NCBI GenBank assembly: GCA_007570785.1
Contig: ML662442.1
Coordinates: 28,624,724 to 28,688,723, forward strand
DNA: 64,000 nt
Reading direction: 5' to 3'
DNA from: Antilocapra americana
Lineage: Eukaryota; Chordata; Mammalia; Artiodactyla; Antilocapridae
The translations under genes were made by a program, and so were the position numbers. Every line of letters starts with the position of its first letter. Position 1 is the first letter of the stretch. The notes beneath the pieces are model-generated. The model saw nothing but the letters and a program-made list of their open reading frames with translations. It was not told the origin of the DNA and did no database searches. Shown one piece after another: positions 46,168 through 58,367 of this stretch.

Positions 46168-47504
46168 TAGCCAACGTTTATACTTGAAAGTTTGCTTTAT
46201 TTTGCCATGATCTCTTTGTTCTAATAGCCACCAATTAGTAACCATTAACTTAATCAGTGATTTCAGTTTTTATATGGCACAAGGACAGTGTACATGTATG
46301 TTGCCATTTAATTCAAGTTTCAAATAGAAAGTTCCCATTTTAAGAAGCAAATCAATTAGCTAGATAATTATATTCTGTTGTAAAACTCACGTGATCACTG
46401 TAATATAGCTGCACTTTTGAAGAGTGTAAACACTGAAAAAGTTATATTCTGTTTGAAGTACTCTGTCAACACCTTCTTCCCTCTTAAATTACTGGATCAA
46501 TTTCACTTGGTTGGAAAGCTATAAGACCACAAATCAGCTGACTCTGAATTGATCAGAAGGGAAATTTTCCTGGATGGTCATGATCTAGCTGAGTGAGCCA
46601 TTGAAAGGGACTGGGCCTTTACTAAAAAGAGAAATTCAAAGCAACACAGCTTGTCCCACTACCCTAAGGATTTTAGAAAATTGCTCCATGAAACTTCTAT
46701 TATCACCCAAAATCTTGTCTGACTACTCTTTAGCTACAGAGAACACACCTGGCTATGATCCAGTCTCAAAGCCCCCCGTTATTTTTTCCACATGAAAACA
46801 TGAACCTGCATGTCACTGACCTTCCAGAATTTCAAGCCCTTGAAGCCTCTAGAGAGCTGTTTCTCAGCAGAGAGTGGAACATTTCTACTCCACACTATTC
46901 TCTCATGTTGCAGCTCTTTATAAGAAAAGTGAAACTGTGTTTTATACTCAGAACAAAAATCTGTTTTATACATTCGTCTACATTATTCTGCCACTTCTAG
47001 AGTACACTTGGACGATTTTCACCAAGAGTAGGTATGTCCCTCTTTGAATTACAGTAAAATTAACTTATATGTATGTAGATATATACATGTGTATATAAAT
47101 ATATATATACACATACATATGTGGACTAAAGGCTGGGACACTGTGGTAATGAGTCACACCGACAAAAGGAAGCAAGAAAAAATCAGATGTGGTATACCCT
47201 TGGGCCATGGTCTTTCACAAGGTATTGCTTTCTAGCATTTCTATTGTCTTCCTTTCCCAATAGGCAGGATTTGATCAGTCACACTTGCACATGTATAGAA
47301 TAAGCCTCTCTCTTCAGTCTCACTGGCCTCCAGGCTCAGGCCCAGTGAAATCTCAAAAAAGAAGATATTTTACACTTTAAGGTAAAGTGGTTTACCTCCT
47401 CACTTATTTTAACATTGTCATTTCATAAAAGGGTTTTGCCTCAACTTCTACATAATCAAAAGATCATTACAATATTTTCCCCAAAATAAACATTAGTCTT
47501 CTCC
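46168..47504. other. Unassigned interval
   Basis: No gene recognised. Short opposed frames at 46600-47000 are without motif. A TATA/TACA simple stretch lies at 47070-47120. Confidence 0.45.
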
Positions 47505-48327
47505 AAAGATGAATGCCAGGAGAAATATCAATATAACCTCAGATGCGCAGATGACACCATCCTTATGGCAAAAAGCAAAGAAGAACTAAAGAGCCTCTTG
47601 ATGAAACTGAAAGAGGAGAGTGAAAAAATGGCTTAAAACTTGATATTCAGAAAACTAAGATCATGGCATCTGGTCCCATCACTTCATGCAAATAGATGGG
47701 GAAACAATGGAAACAGTGACAGACTTCATTTTTTGGGACTCCAAAATCACTGCAGATGGTGACTGCAGCCATGAAATTAAAAGATGCTTGCTTCTTGGAA
47801 GAAAAGCTATGACCAACCTAGACAGCATATTAAAAGCAGACATTACTTTACCAACAAAGGTCCATCTAGTCAAAGCTAAGATTTTTCCAGTGGTCATGTA
47901 GGGATGTGAGAGTTGGACTATAAAGAAAGCTGAGCACCAAAGAACTGATGTTTCTGAACTATGGTGTTGGAGAAGTCCCTTGAGAGTCCCTTGCACTGCA
48001 AGGAAATCCGACAAGTCAAACGTAAAGGGAATCAGTCCTGAATATTCACTGGAAGGACTGATGCTGAAGCTGAAACTCCAGTACTTTGGCCACCTAATGC
48101 AGCAAAGAACCAACTCAATGGAAAAGACCCTGACCCTGGGAAAGATTGAAGGCGGGAGAAGAGGATGACAGAGGATAGATGGTTGGATGGCATCACCAAC
48201 ACTATGGACATGAGTTTGAGTAGGCTCCAGGAGCTGGTGATGGACAGGGAAGCTTGGCGTGCTACAGTCCATGGGGTCGCAAAGAGTTAGACACAACTGA
48301 GTGACTGAACTGAACTGAAAGATGAAT
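47505..48327 (+). mobile_element. BovB LINE, 5'-truncated, with perfect 10-bp target duplication
   Basis: The BovB body, about 47515-48317, begins in the RT at the GAAATATCAATATAACCTCAG segment and ends TGAACTGAACTGA. Flanks AAAGATGAAT at 47505-47514 and 48318-48327 are identical, so both edges are exact to a few bases. There is no poly-A, as expected for the family. The YADD-equivalent codons read RADD-like, and frameshifts split the C-terminal part (47686-47901, 47980-48168). Confidence 0.95.
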
Positions 48328-49012
48328 TAGAGAACAGCTGTAGCCCATTTAAAATACTTTTTACCCATTTCTACTCTTCCAGATTGCAAATATTGAAATA
48401 TAACTTCAACAGCATTCATTGAAAGTTTGATATATCCAAAGAGTATTTGAGCTCAAAAATTGAGAGTAAGTATTGCAAAACAATTCTTAATTACAATGTG
48501 CCATAATTTCATCATAACTCTCAGGGATAAAGCACATCTCCATTTATAGAACATAGGTATATGTCTGTCTCTCATTTGGATTGGCGAAGTAAAGACTCTG
48601 TGTGTGGGTAATTATATTTAATGAGCTCAAATGGATTTGATATATAGCATCAGCTAACACCCAAAAGATTAGCAGAGGTTAGTGCTGATAGTTAAGAGTG
48701 GCTAAACTAGCTTTGAGTGTGTAATTACAATTATGATTTCTTAGTTGCCTCATTTCACCAAGTGATTCATCCCTCTGTCTTAAAACTATTATTTCCCTTA
48801 GCATGATTCCCTATTCCTATAAAGAACATTTCTTTGAACTCTCATCTTCATAGCAGCAAATTGCCCTGCAGTTACAATATTAAGTTTCTCTAGAATGAGG
48901 CAGGGAACTTTAATGTATATAAGCTGAAGGCCAAGGACCATATTAAATTGGAGAATGCATATTCAGACTAAAAACATGTAAATACTAACTCCTCAGGCAC
49001 CTGTTCAGACAC
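48328..49012. other. Unassigned interval
   Basis: No gene or recognised repeat. Confidence 0.45.
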
Positions 49013-49176
49013 TAAGCTGTGCTTGACCCTTTTGTGATCCCATGGACTGTAGCCCGCCAGGCTCCACTGTCAGTGGGATTCCCCCAGGCAAGAATACTGG
49101 AGTGGGTTGCCATTTCCTACTCCAGAGGCTTTTCCTGAGCTAAAGATTGAACCCGCGTCTCTTGCATTACAGGAGG
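49013..49176 (-). mobile_element. Bov-tA SINE, antisense, partial
   Basis: AAGCTGTGCTTGACCCTTTT, CTGTAGCCCGCCAGGCTCCA, GGCAAGAATACTGGAGTGGG and TGAACCCGCGTCTCTTGCAT. The tRNA-like head is lost after TTACAGGAG. Confidence 0.9.
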
Positions 49177-49811
49177 AAGTTATCAACGCACATGGTTTAG
49201 GAGTCAAATAGTATCAAGAAGATTATACTGAAAATTACCCCTTCTCAAGTCAAATTTTCCCCACCCCTCCATTCCTCTCCTCAGAAACCACCAGCTTTTA
49301 CTCAGATTCTTATTTTAATTAGCACTTTATTTTAAAATACTTGTATTGCTAATTAAAATGATCAAAAGCATATTTTTTTAATTTACTTTACACTATGATG
49401 GATGAGGATTAAGTAATCTGATAACAAGCCCGGCTGCCCTTCTCTATCTTCTCAAAGCATTATGTCACTATTTTCCATTTAAACCTACAAGAACATTTAT
49501 GGCAATATGTATTTGCATGTTCACAGCCAAGACAAGTAGAATACTATTACTACATTTCTCTTCTTTGAATGGCAGAACTTCATCTTTTCTTGTGATTCTA
49601 ATTGTCTTTGGCAATATATTATACTCACAAATTCCATTATATCAGGCTTTAAATCATTCTTAGAAGAGATATTTTTAATCGATTGTGTTTGTTTCCATGA
49701 CTTAAAAAACAAAAGAAATACACAAATAAAAAGACACAGACGGGAAAGGCTTCCTTTCAGTCGTCTGTTTATGTTTTATAACAACCCATCTGTTCCATGC
49801 ACACATATCAG

Positions 49812-50010
49812 ATGCGGTTGTTTAGTCCCTAAGTCCTGTCCAAATTTTGTGACCCAATGGACGGCAGCCCTCCAGGCTCCTTGGTCCGTGGGATTTCTTA
49901 GACAAGAACACTGGGATTGCCATTTCCTTCTCCAGGGGATCTTCCTGACCCAGGAATCGAATCTGTGTCTTATGCATTACAGGCAGATTCTTTACCACTG
50001 GGAGAAGTCC
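49812..50010 (-). mobile_element. Bov-tA SINE, antisense
   Basis: ATGCGGTTGTTTAGTCCCTA, TTGTGACCCAATGGACGGCA, TTCTCCAGGGGATCTTCCTG and TTTACCACTGGGAGAAGTCC. Nearly full length. Confidence 0.92.
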
Positions 50011-50300
50011 ACACATAGCAGTAAACAATGTTTATATTGCTGCATAGCCTTTTAGAGTCAGCCATATATACAAAAGCCAAAATATACTCTTATTGATTCC
50101 TTTTGTATAACGACAGGAAATCACATATATTTTCTGAACCTTATTTTTTAGCTTTATATTATTTTTACTTATATCAGTTCAGTTCAGTCTCTCAGTCATG
50201 TCTGACTTTTTGCAACCCCATGGACCACAACACACCAGGCTTCCCTGTCTATCAGCAACTCCAGAATATGTTCAAACTCATGTCCAGTGAGTCAGTGATG

Positions 50301-51149
50301 CCCTCCAACCATCTCAACATCCTTTATTTCTTTTTCTTTAATTTATTGTGTTGGTTTTGCCATACATTGACATGAATCTGCCATGGGTATGCATATGTTC
50401 CCCTTCCAGAACCCCCCTCCCTCCTCCCTCGCGATTCCCTCTCCCTGGGTCATCCCGGTACACCAGCCCCGAGCATCAATCCTGGGCTGGCAATTGATTT
50501 CACATATGATAATTAACATGTTTCAATGCCATTCTCCCATATCATCCCACCCTTGCCCTCTTCCACAGAGTCCACGAGACTGTTCTATACATCTGCGTTT
50601 CTTTTGCTGTCTCGCATGCAGGGTTCTCGTTACCATCTTTCTAAATTCCATATATATGCGTTAGTATACTGTATCGTTGTTTTTCCTTCTGGCGTACTTC
50701 ACTCTGGATAATAGGCTCCAGATCCGTCCACCTGAGTAGAACTGATTCAAATGAATTTTTTTTTAATGCTGAGTAATATTCCATTGTGTATATGTACCAC
50801 AGCTTTCTTATCCATTCGTCAGTTGATGGGCATCTAGGTTGCTTCCATGTCCTGGCTATTGTAAACAATGCAGTGATGAACATTGGGGTACACGTGGCTC
50901 TTTCAATTCTGGTTTCCTCGGTGTGTATGTCCAGCAGTGGGATTGCTGGGTCATATGGCAGTTCTATTTTCAGTTTTTTAAGGAATCTCCACACTGTTCT
51001 CCATAGTGGCTGTACTAGTTTGCATTCCCACCAACAGTGTAAGAGGGTTCCCTTTTCTCCACATCCTCTCCAGCATTTATTGCTTGTAGACTTTTGGATG
51101 GCAGCCATTCTGACTGGTGTAAAGTGGTACCTCCCCTCCAACCATCTCA
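50301..51149 (-). mobile_element. Ruminant L1, 5'-truncated, antisense, with perfect 16-bp target duplication
   Basis: Inserted in BovB. CCCTCCAACCATCTCA occurs at 50301-50316 and again at 51134-51149, and both belong to the BovB target. The L1 body (about 50317-51133) begins with a T-rich reversed tail, then the 3' UTR (CCAGCCCCGAGCATCAATCC), then the ORF2 C-terminus, and stops at CTGACTGGTGTAAAGTGGTACC. A textbook truncated LINE-1 insertion. Confidence 0.96.
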
Positions 51150-51150
51150 T
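50641..51150 (-). pseudogene. L1 ORF2 C-terminal fragment
   Basis: 169 residues; the first few come from the target duplication. Contains [20 protein letters not shown], the cysteine-rich [16 protein letters not shown] motif, [39 protein letters not shown] and [19 protein letters not shown], ending in the natural stop after HIYGI. The C-terminus is undamaged but RT and endonuclease are missing, so the copy cannot move. Confidence 0.93.
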
Positions 51151-51742
51151 CCTCTATCATCCCCTTCTCCTCCTGCCTTCAATCTCTCCCAGCATCCAGG
51201 TCTCTTCCAATGCATCAGTTCTTTGCATCAGGTGGCCAGAGTTTTGGAGCTTTACTTTGAGCATCTGTCCTTCCAATGAATATTCAGGACTGATTTCCTG
51301 TAGGATTGACTATTTGGATCCCTTTGCAGGTCAAGGGACCCTCAAGAGTCTTCTCCAGCATCACAGATCAAGCATCAATTCTCAACACTCAGCTTTCTTT
51401 ATAGTGTGACTCTCATATTCAAATACGACTACTGTAAAAAAAAAACAGCTTGGGCTATATGGACACTGTAGGCAGAGTAATCTCTCTGCTTTTCAATATG
51501 CTGTCTAGCTAGGTCTGTCATAACTTTTTTTCCAAGGAGCAAGCATCTTTTATTTTCATGGCTGTAGTCACCATCAGAAGTGATTTTGGAGGCAAAGAAA
51601 AAAAAGTCTGTCACTGTTGCCATTGTTTCCCCATCTATTTGCCATGAAGTTATGGGACTGGATGCCATGATATTAATGTTTTGAATGTTGAGTTTCAAGT
51701 CAGTTTTTTAAATCTCTTCTTTCACTTTCATCAAGAGGCTCT

Positions 51743-52240
51743 TTAGTTCCTCTGTACTTCTGTGAAGAGTGGTGTCATCTTCACATCTGAGGTATGTCTG
51801 CCAACAATCTTGATTCCAGCTTGTACTTCATCCAGCCTGGCATATCGCATGATGTGCTCTGCATGTAAGTTAAATAAGCAGGGTGACAATATACAGCCTT
51901 GACGTAGTTCTTTCCCAATTTGGAACCAATCTGTTGTTCTATGTACAGTTCTAACTGTTGCTTCTTGACCTGAATACAGATTTCTCAGGAGGCAGGTCAG
52001 GTGGTCTGGTATTTCCAAGTCTTTAAGAATGTTCTGAAGTTTGTTGTGATCCACACAGTCAAAGGTTTTAGGATAGTCAATGAAATAGTAGATTTTCTGG
52101 AATTCCCTTGCTTTTTCTATGATCCAGCAGATATTGGCAATTTGATCTCTGGTTCCTCTGTTTTTTCTAAATCCAACTTGAACATATGGAAGTTCTTGCT
52201 TCACGTACAGCTGACACCTTACTTGGAGAATTTTGAGCAT
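51743..52240 (-). pseudogene. BovB reverse-transcriptase fragment
   Basis: 165 residues from LKILQVRCQLYVKQELPYVQ through GFRKNRGTRDQIANICWIIE, FIDYPKTFDCVDHNKLQNIL (motif A), LRQGCILSPCLFNLHAEHIM to GIKIVGRHTSDVKMTPLF. The YADD box is lost by small deletions (HTSDVKMTPL). Part of the L1-split BovB. Confidence 0.9.
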
Positions 52241-53230
52241 TACTTTGCTATAATGTGAGATGAGTGCAATTGTGTGGTAGTTTGAATACTTTTTGGCATT
52301 GCCTTTCTTTTGGATTGGAATGAAAACTGACCTTTTCCGGTCCTGTGGCCACTGCTGATTTTTCCAAATTTGCTGGCATATTTAGTGTAGCACTTTCACA
52401 GCATCATATTTTAGGATTTGAAATAGCTCAGCTGAAAATCCATCACCTCCACTAGCTTTGTTCATAGTGATGCTTCCTAAGCCCCCCTTGACTTCATAGT
52501 CCAGAATGTCTGGCTATAGGTGAGTGATCACACCATCATGGTTATCTGGGTCATGAAGATCTTTTTTGCATATTTTTTGTATATTTTAAGATATATTTTG
52601 CCTATCTTTCTGTGTATTCTTGCCACCTCTTCTTAAAATCTTCTCCTTTTGTTAGGTCCATAACGTTTCTGTCCTTTATTGTGCCCATCTTTGCATGAAA
52701 TGCTCCCTCAGTATATCTAATTCTCTTGATGAGATCCCTAGTCTTTCCCATTCTATTGTTTTCTTCTATTTTTCTGCACAGTTAGGTTAGGAAAGCTTTC
52801 TTATCTCTCCTTGCTATTCTTTGGAACTCTGTATTCAATTGGATATATCTTTCCCTTTCTCCTTTGTTTTTTGCCTCTCTTCTTCTCTCAGATATTGGTG
52901 AGGCCTCCTCAGACAACCATTTTGCCTTCTTGCATTTCTTTTTCTTGGGGATGGTTTTGATCACCACCTACTGTACAATGTTATGAACCTCTGTCCACAG
53001 TTCTTCAGGCACTCTATCAGATCTAATCCCTTGAATCTATTGTTACTTCCACTGTATGATAATAATAGATACGTTTTAGGTCATACCTAAATGGTCTAGT
53101 GGTTTTCCCTACTTTCTTCAGTTTAAGTCTGAATTCGACAATTATTAGACTTAATTCATGATCTGAGCCACAGTCAGCTTCTGGTCTTATTTTGCTGACT
53201 GCATAGAACTTCAACTGCAAAAAATATAAT

Positions 53231-53395
53231 CTAGGTTTGTCATAGCATTTCTTCCAAGAAGCAAGTGGCTTTTAATTTCATGGCTGCAGTCACCATCTGC
53301 AGTGATTTTGGAATCCCCCAAAAGAGTCTCTCACTGTTTCCACTGTTTCCCCATCTATTTGCCATGAAGTGATGGGAACAGATGGCATGATCTTA
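53231..53395 (-). mobile_element. Out-of-order BovB fragment, antisense
   Basis: GTTTGTCATAGCATTTCTTC to GGCATGATCTTAG is BovB C-terminal region, which should lie more than 1 kb to the left in this element. Its abutment to the endonuclease end at AATATAATCT shows either a separate BovB insertion or a rearrangement. Confidence 0.88.
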
Positions 53396-53404
53396 GTTTT
53401 TTTT

Positions 53405-53700
53405 AACTTCATTTACATACAGAAAAATCAACATTTTTTGTTTGTTTGTTTAATCAATGTACAAAATAGCTCCCTTTTGCTGCTTCTTTCTAGTTCTACC
53501 ATCCTTGGAAACTACTGTTTCCCTATCATGTTGCCTTTTTTAAAATGCCAAATAAATGAACTCATATAAATTTTAGCATTTTAAGTCTGATTTTTAAAAT
53601 TTATTTTTATGTATTTGAGATTCAACCATATTTTTGATGGTATCACATTTTATTCTTTTTATTTGAGTTGTAGTCCACTGTAAGGGTGGACCACAGTATG
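53405..53700 (-). mobile_element. Ancient L1 3'-region remnant, antisense (tentative)
   Basis: TTCTAGTTCTACCATCCTTGG, AACTACTGTTTCCCTATCAT, CAAATAAATGAACTCATATA and TTTGAGATTCAACCATATTT resemble reversed L1 3' UTR. Decayed. Confidence 0.45.
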
Positions 53701-54379
53701 ATTCTGCATTCACAAGGTATAGCTTGATTTTTCTGTATTGTGACTATGATTAAATCACATTTATTTATTATGAATAAATAAATACTTGCTCACTTAAAAA
53801 TGCTTTACATTATGGATAAGGATCATAGTCAAGCAAGAGAACACAATTGATACTAAATATTTGGTGGGAAGTGAAGTAAAATAACAAATACTGAAGATGT
53901 CCCTCAAGAAGATGGAATTAGGCATTAGGTAGAACTGTGAATAATTTAAGTATGGTAGCCAAAGGCAATGTCAAGTGTGTGAGTACAGAAGGATATTCAA
54001 ACATAAAATATGTGGTAATGAGAATGTTCTGTTATGGTGGCTTCAATTTTCTCAGTGATATAGGAAGCAAGGTATATGCCTGCTATATGCGTGTGTGTAT
54101 GTGTGTTTTTATCCCTCTGACAAAGAAAACAAAAGGTACAGATGATTTCACTTGTGAGGTCAATTGAATAAAATATTTGAGGAAGTAGAAGTAGCAATCC
54201 TATACACAATATTTCAGAAAATAGGAGTGTAATCTTTTCAACTCATGATATAAAGCTAGTATAGTCCTATTACAAAATTTGGCAAAAACAAAAATTATAT
54301 TATAGTCATGTCCCTTAGAACACAAACAATAAAAATACCAAGATATAAGCAAATCAAAATCAGAAATATTAAAAGAGAT
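53701..54379. other. Unassigned interval
   Basis: No gene recognised. The plus-strand 76-residue frame at 53937-54167 crosses a GT-rich stretch and has no recognisable domain. Confidence 0.4.
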
Positions 54380-55195
54380 ATATTATCATGATAAAGTAAT
54401 ATGTATGTCAAGAGGGCAAAATTAGTATAATATCTTAAAAATCTATCAATATTATATCACAAAGAATAAAGGAGAGGAAACCTATATGATCATTTCAATA
54501 GATGTAGATATTATGGTTAGAATAAAATCAATACTTATTTGTAATGAAAATTATCAGCAAACTGATAAAGAGAATTTATGGAAAACCAACAGTTAGTATC
54601 ATATATAAAGGTTAAATAGTGAATGCTTCCCATAAAGTTGGGGGAAAAGACAAGAATGCCTCCTCTTGTCACTTGTATCCAATATCATCTTGGAGGTAGT
54701 AACCATTGTAATTAAAAACAGAAAAGAAACAAAATTTATTAAAATTTGAAAGGAAGAAGTAAAATTATCTCTATTGGCACTTAACAATGTTTTATTGATA
54801 TATTAAAATATATAGAATATAAAAAGTATCTAAGCCTATTATTTGAAATAAGAAAGGTTGCAGAATACAAGAATGCTACACAAAATTCAATTCTATTTAT
54901 AGATGCTGGCAACAAAAATTTCAAAATAAAAATTTAAAGCATTGCTCAATTGAATTCTAGTTAATTATATGTGTGCTAAAATATTTAATGGGAAGCATAT
55001 TGATCTATTTAATTTACTTTGAAAGTCACCCAAATGAGTGCTCAATGGATGGATAAAGAGAGATAAAAGGATAGTTTTTAACAAATAGAGAATAACATAA
55101 TATTAATGAAATAGAATCTTAGTTGTGGATATATAAATGAATATTCACTATAAATTCTTTCAACTCTGCTATATACTTGAAATTTTTCATAAAAT
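54380..55195 (+). mobile_element. Ancient L1 ORF2 to 3' end remnant, sense
   Basis: ATCATTTCAATAGATGTAGA, ATCAGCAAACTGATAAAGAG, ATAGTGAATGCTTCCCATAA, GAAAGGAAGAAGTAAAATTA and AGGTTGCAGAATACAAGAAT follow the order of the L1 RT palm in sense, all heavily mutated. The right part (to about 55195) resembles the L1 end. Confidence 0.6.
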
Positions 55196-55239
55196 TTTGG
55201 AAAAACATCACCATTGCCATCTTCTCTATTAATTCCTTT

Positions 55240-55500
55240 TTGGCCAATTTCTCTAGGAAACCAATGATTTTATTTTTCCCATGATAGCTTGGCCTATCTT
55301 AGACACTTGTATAAATGAAATCATACAAAATGTTTTTCATTGTGTCTTGTTTCCATTGCTCAATATGCTGACTTTCATTAGTAATATTCCACTTTATGAA
55401 TATATCATAATAGAATTATCTACTTAACATTCGTTTGCATTGTTCCAAATTCTGATTATTATAATTAAAATTCTGTCATAGTAATTACTCTCCAGGGTTT
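55240..55500 (-). mobile_element. Ancient L1 3'-region remnant, antisense (tentative)
   Basis: ATAAATGAAATCATACAAAA, TCATTGTGTCTTGTTTCCAT and AGTAATATTCCACTTTATGA resemble reversed L1 3' UTR, opposite to the fragment just upstream. Confidence 0.5.
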
Positions 55501-56478
55501 CTATTATGCAGGCAGTATGGAGGATGACTGGACTATGTGGCATTAAAACTCTTTTCCATTGGAAAACTTGGTTAATGGCTATCTAGGGAGACTCAAGAGA
55601 AAATAATCTGTGCTACAGTTTCAGCCCTACTTCTGTGACACAGATGTCTCACAATCCATTAATATCTAATTGGTGTACACTATGTAATTAGAAATGATTA
55701 AATTAAGGTATGTGTAAGATTTTAACAAATTCTTAAAACATAGTTGTTTAAAGTAAATGTGAAAAAAATAATGCCTTGTGTATTGCTAATCACACGAGCT
55801 TAACATTATAAGCATATCTCAAATAACCATAACCTTACTATTTGAAATAGGAATGCAATCTACACAGAATGTAAATAGACTCCTGGGTATTATAACTGTA
55901 AGAGTTGGTTAGAAAAGCTAATCTTTATTTTAATCTATCAATTTCTAGCAGTTCTATTATTTGAATAGAAGTAGTGACAAGCAAAAAAAGAGGCCACATC
56001 ATGAGTTTGAAAATATAGCTAGGTAGAACCACTACAACCAAATTAAAAAGAAGCCCTTATTGACAGACACTCTGTTGATGAGTTTCTGAAATTATAATGA
56101 TTGGGTTTTTTAAGCACAGTAGCAAAATTTGGAAGCACAATATAAACTTGTCCCCATAAAAGATTTATTTTTTAAAAAAGAATTGCATAAAGAGAAAATA
56201 ATCTGCATGAATCTTAGAAATATAAAAGTAAGTAGAGAACAGATTCTTCCAAAGGTTACACATAGTGTGGTAATCTTTCTTATACAATTACAAACAACTG
56301 AGTGCGAAGAATGTACTTATAAATAATTCATATAAAAAAAAGTCTAAATAAAAATGGAAAGCAGAGTATTTGAAGGGTCTCTCTCTCTTTTTTTTTTTTT
56401 TTTAGATTTATGCTTACCCATGAGTAGAAATACAGGGCAACATTACAGTTTGGGATCACTAAATAGAGCAATGTGGTG
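55501..56478. other. Unassigned interval
   Basis: No gene or recognised repeat apart from a CT/poly-T stretch at 56381-56403. Confidence 0.45.
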
Positions 56479-56751
56479 GTATGCTGCTGCTGCTAAGTAG
56501 TTTAGTTATATCTGACTCTATGTGACCCCTTAGATGGCAGCCCACCAGGCCCCCCCGTCCCTGGGATTCTCCAGGCAAGAGCTCTGGAGTAGGTTGCTAT
56601 TTCCTTCACCAATGCATGAAAGTGAAAAGTGAAAGTGAAGTCACTCAGTCATGTCCAACTCTTCACAACTCCATGGACTGCAACCTACCAGGCTCCTCCA
56701 TCCATGGGACTTTTCAGAGAGTACTGGAGTGAGTTGCCATTGCGTTCTCCT
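56479..56751 (-). mobile_element. Bov-A2 SINE, antisense, full dimer with target duplication
   Basis: Two Bov-A monomers. The first begins CTGCTGCTGCTAAGTAGTTTAG. The second, after the linker ATGAAAGTGAAAAGTGAAAG, begins CACTCAGTCATGTCCAACTC. Ends TTGCGTTCTCC. Flanks ATGTGGTG at 56471-56478 and 56752-56759 are identical. Confidence 0.94.
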
Positions 56752-56759
56752 ATGTGGTG

Positions 56760-57105
56760 ATATAGTATTGACAAAAAAGCATGACCTGAATTCTGGGAGC
56801 AAGTAGTTTTTACTTTAGAGGGTGAAAGAGTACAAGATCTTCAAAGAAGAGGAAAACCACATTATTCAGTAAGTCACCAAAGGACTTAGATTTCATCTCA
56901 TTCATAGCTGGAAGGAGGGCCAGTCCTGATCAACCATCACAGTACTCATCACAGTAAATCAAAATTTCCAATTTTCAAACTAATTGTAAGTAGAATAAAG
57001 GATAAATCCAGATTGACTTATAAATTAATCTGGAAAGTGTCCTCCTTTCATAATTTGGCACAATCTGCAAAATGACTGTTATAAAAAGGGGCTTTTAATA
57101 TGTTC
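56760..57105. other. Unassigned spacer
   Basis: No gene or recognised repeat between the Bov-A2 and the BovB. Confidence 0.45.
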
Positions 57106-57946
57106 CTCAGTTCAGCTGCTCAGTTGTGTCTGACTCTTTGTGACCTCATGGACTGCAGCATGCTAGGCCTCCCTGTCCATCACCAACTCCCAGAGTTTAC
57201 CCAAACGCATGCCCACTGAGTCGGTGATGACATCCAGCCATCTCATCCTCTGTCGTCCCTTTCTCCTCCCACCTTCAATCTATCTCAGCATCGCAATCTT
57301 TTTAAATGAGTTAGTTGTTTGCATCAAGTGGCCAAAGTGTTGTAGTTTCATTTTCAGCATTAGTCCATCATGAACACCCAGGACTGATTTCCTAAAGGAT
57401 GGACTGGTTGGATCTCCTTGCAGTCCAAGGGACTCTCAAGAGTCTTCTCCAACACCACGGTTCAAAAGCATCAATTCTTCTGTGCTCGGCTTTCTTTATA
57501 TTCCAACTCTCACATCCATACATGACTAAGGGAAAAAACCATAGCTTTGACTAGACAGACCTTTTTCGGAAAAGTAATGTCTCTGCTTTTAATATGCTGT
57601 CTAGGTCAGTCATAATTTTTCTCCAAGGAGCAAGCGTCTTTTAATTTCATGGCTACAGTTACCATTCACAGTGATTTTGGAGCCCTAAAAAATAAAGTCT
57701 CTCACTGATTTCCCATGTATTTGCCATGAAGTGATGAGACTAGATGCCATGATCTTAGTTTTCTGAATATTGAGTTTTTGCCAACCTTTTCACTCTCCTC
57801 TTTCACTTTCATCAAGAGGCTCTTTAGTTCTTCACTTTCTCCCATAAGGGTGGTGTCATCTGCATATCTGAGATTATTGATATTTCTCCCTGCAATCTTG
57901 ATTCCAGCTTGTGCTTCATTCATCCCAGTGTTTCTCATGATGCACT
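57106..57946 (-). mobile_element. BovB LINE, 5'-truncated, antisense
   Basis: Left end CAGTTCAGCTGCTCAGTTGT is the reversed BovB terminus. It runs back to the RT palm, where minus-strand NNLRYADDTTLMGESEELKS is readable (57702-57938), and is cut just after, at TGATGCACTCAG. No flanking duplication seen. Confidence 0.93.
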
Positions 57947-58241
57947 CAGTGGAAATACATAATTAGACAGATATCATTGTCAAGTTATAGCATTCATTTA
58001 GGGGATGAGTTCATGAATATTAGCATATTACTATCAGTAACTAATAACAAATTTCTACCTAAATAAAACCTGAGTGCATGAGTACATAATGAAAATGTAT
58101 CATGAACCAAGAATTATAAATTATCCAATTATGTACATTTGAATTTAGAAATAATTAAAAAGAGTAAACTAAAATTCTTTCATAGTAATTAAATCTCCTG
58201 ACAAATTACAGACCATGTAAATATACATTACTGTGTTGAAT

Positions 58242-58359
58242 TGTGGTGGTTTAGTCGTTATGTTGTGTCCGACTCTTGCGACCCATGGACTGTAGCCCGC
58301 CAGGCTTCTCTTTCCATGGATTTTCCAGGCAAGGATGTGGACTGGGTTGCCATTTCCTT
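58242..58359 (-). mobile_element. Bov-A monomer SINE, antisense, with 8-bp target duplication
   Basis: GTGGTGGTTTAGTCGTTATG, GTAGCCCGCCAGGCTTCTCT and GGGTTGCCATTTCC. Flanks TGTTGAAT at 58234-58241 and 58360-58367 are identical. Confidence 0.9.
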
Positions 58360-58367
58360 TGTTGAAT

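Larger units (their letters stand above)
50176..53230 (-). mobile_element. BovB LINE, antisense, split by an L1
   Basis: The left piece (50176-50316) is the reversed BovB 3' end (CAGTTCAGTTCAGTCTCTCAG). The rest (51134-53230) continues through C-terminal region, RT and linker into the end of the endonuclease (minus-strand CGSDHELS at about 53140-53170). The L1 between them carries the duplicated target on both sides. RT frames survive in part at 51743-52240. The right edge joins a further out-of-order BovB piece at about 53231. Confidence 0.93.

Noticed and set aside
50786..51409. 207-residue plus-strand frame
   Set aside because: Antisense shadow of L1 ORF2 running into antisense BovB across the insertion joint.
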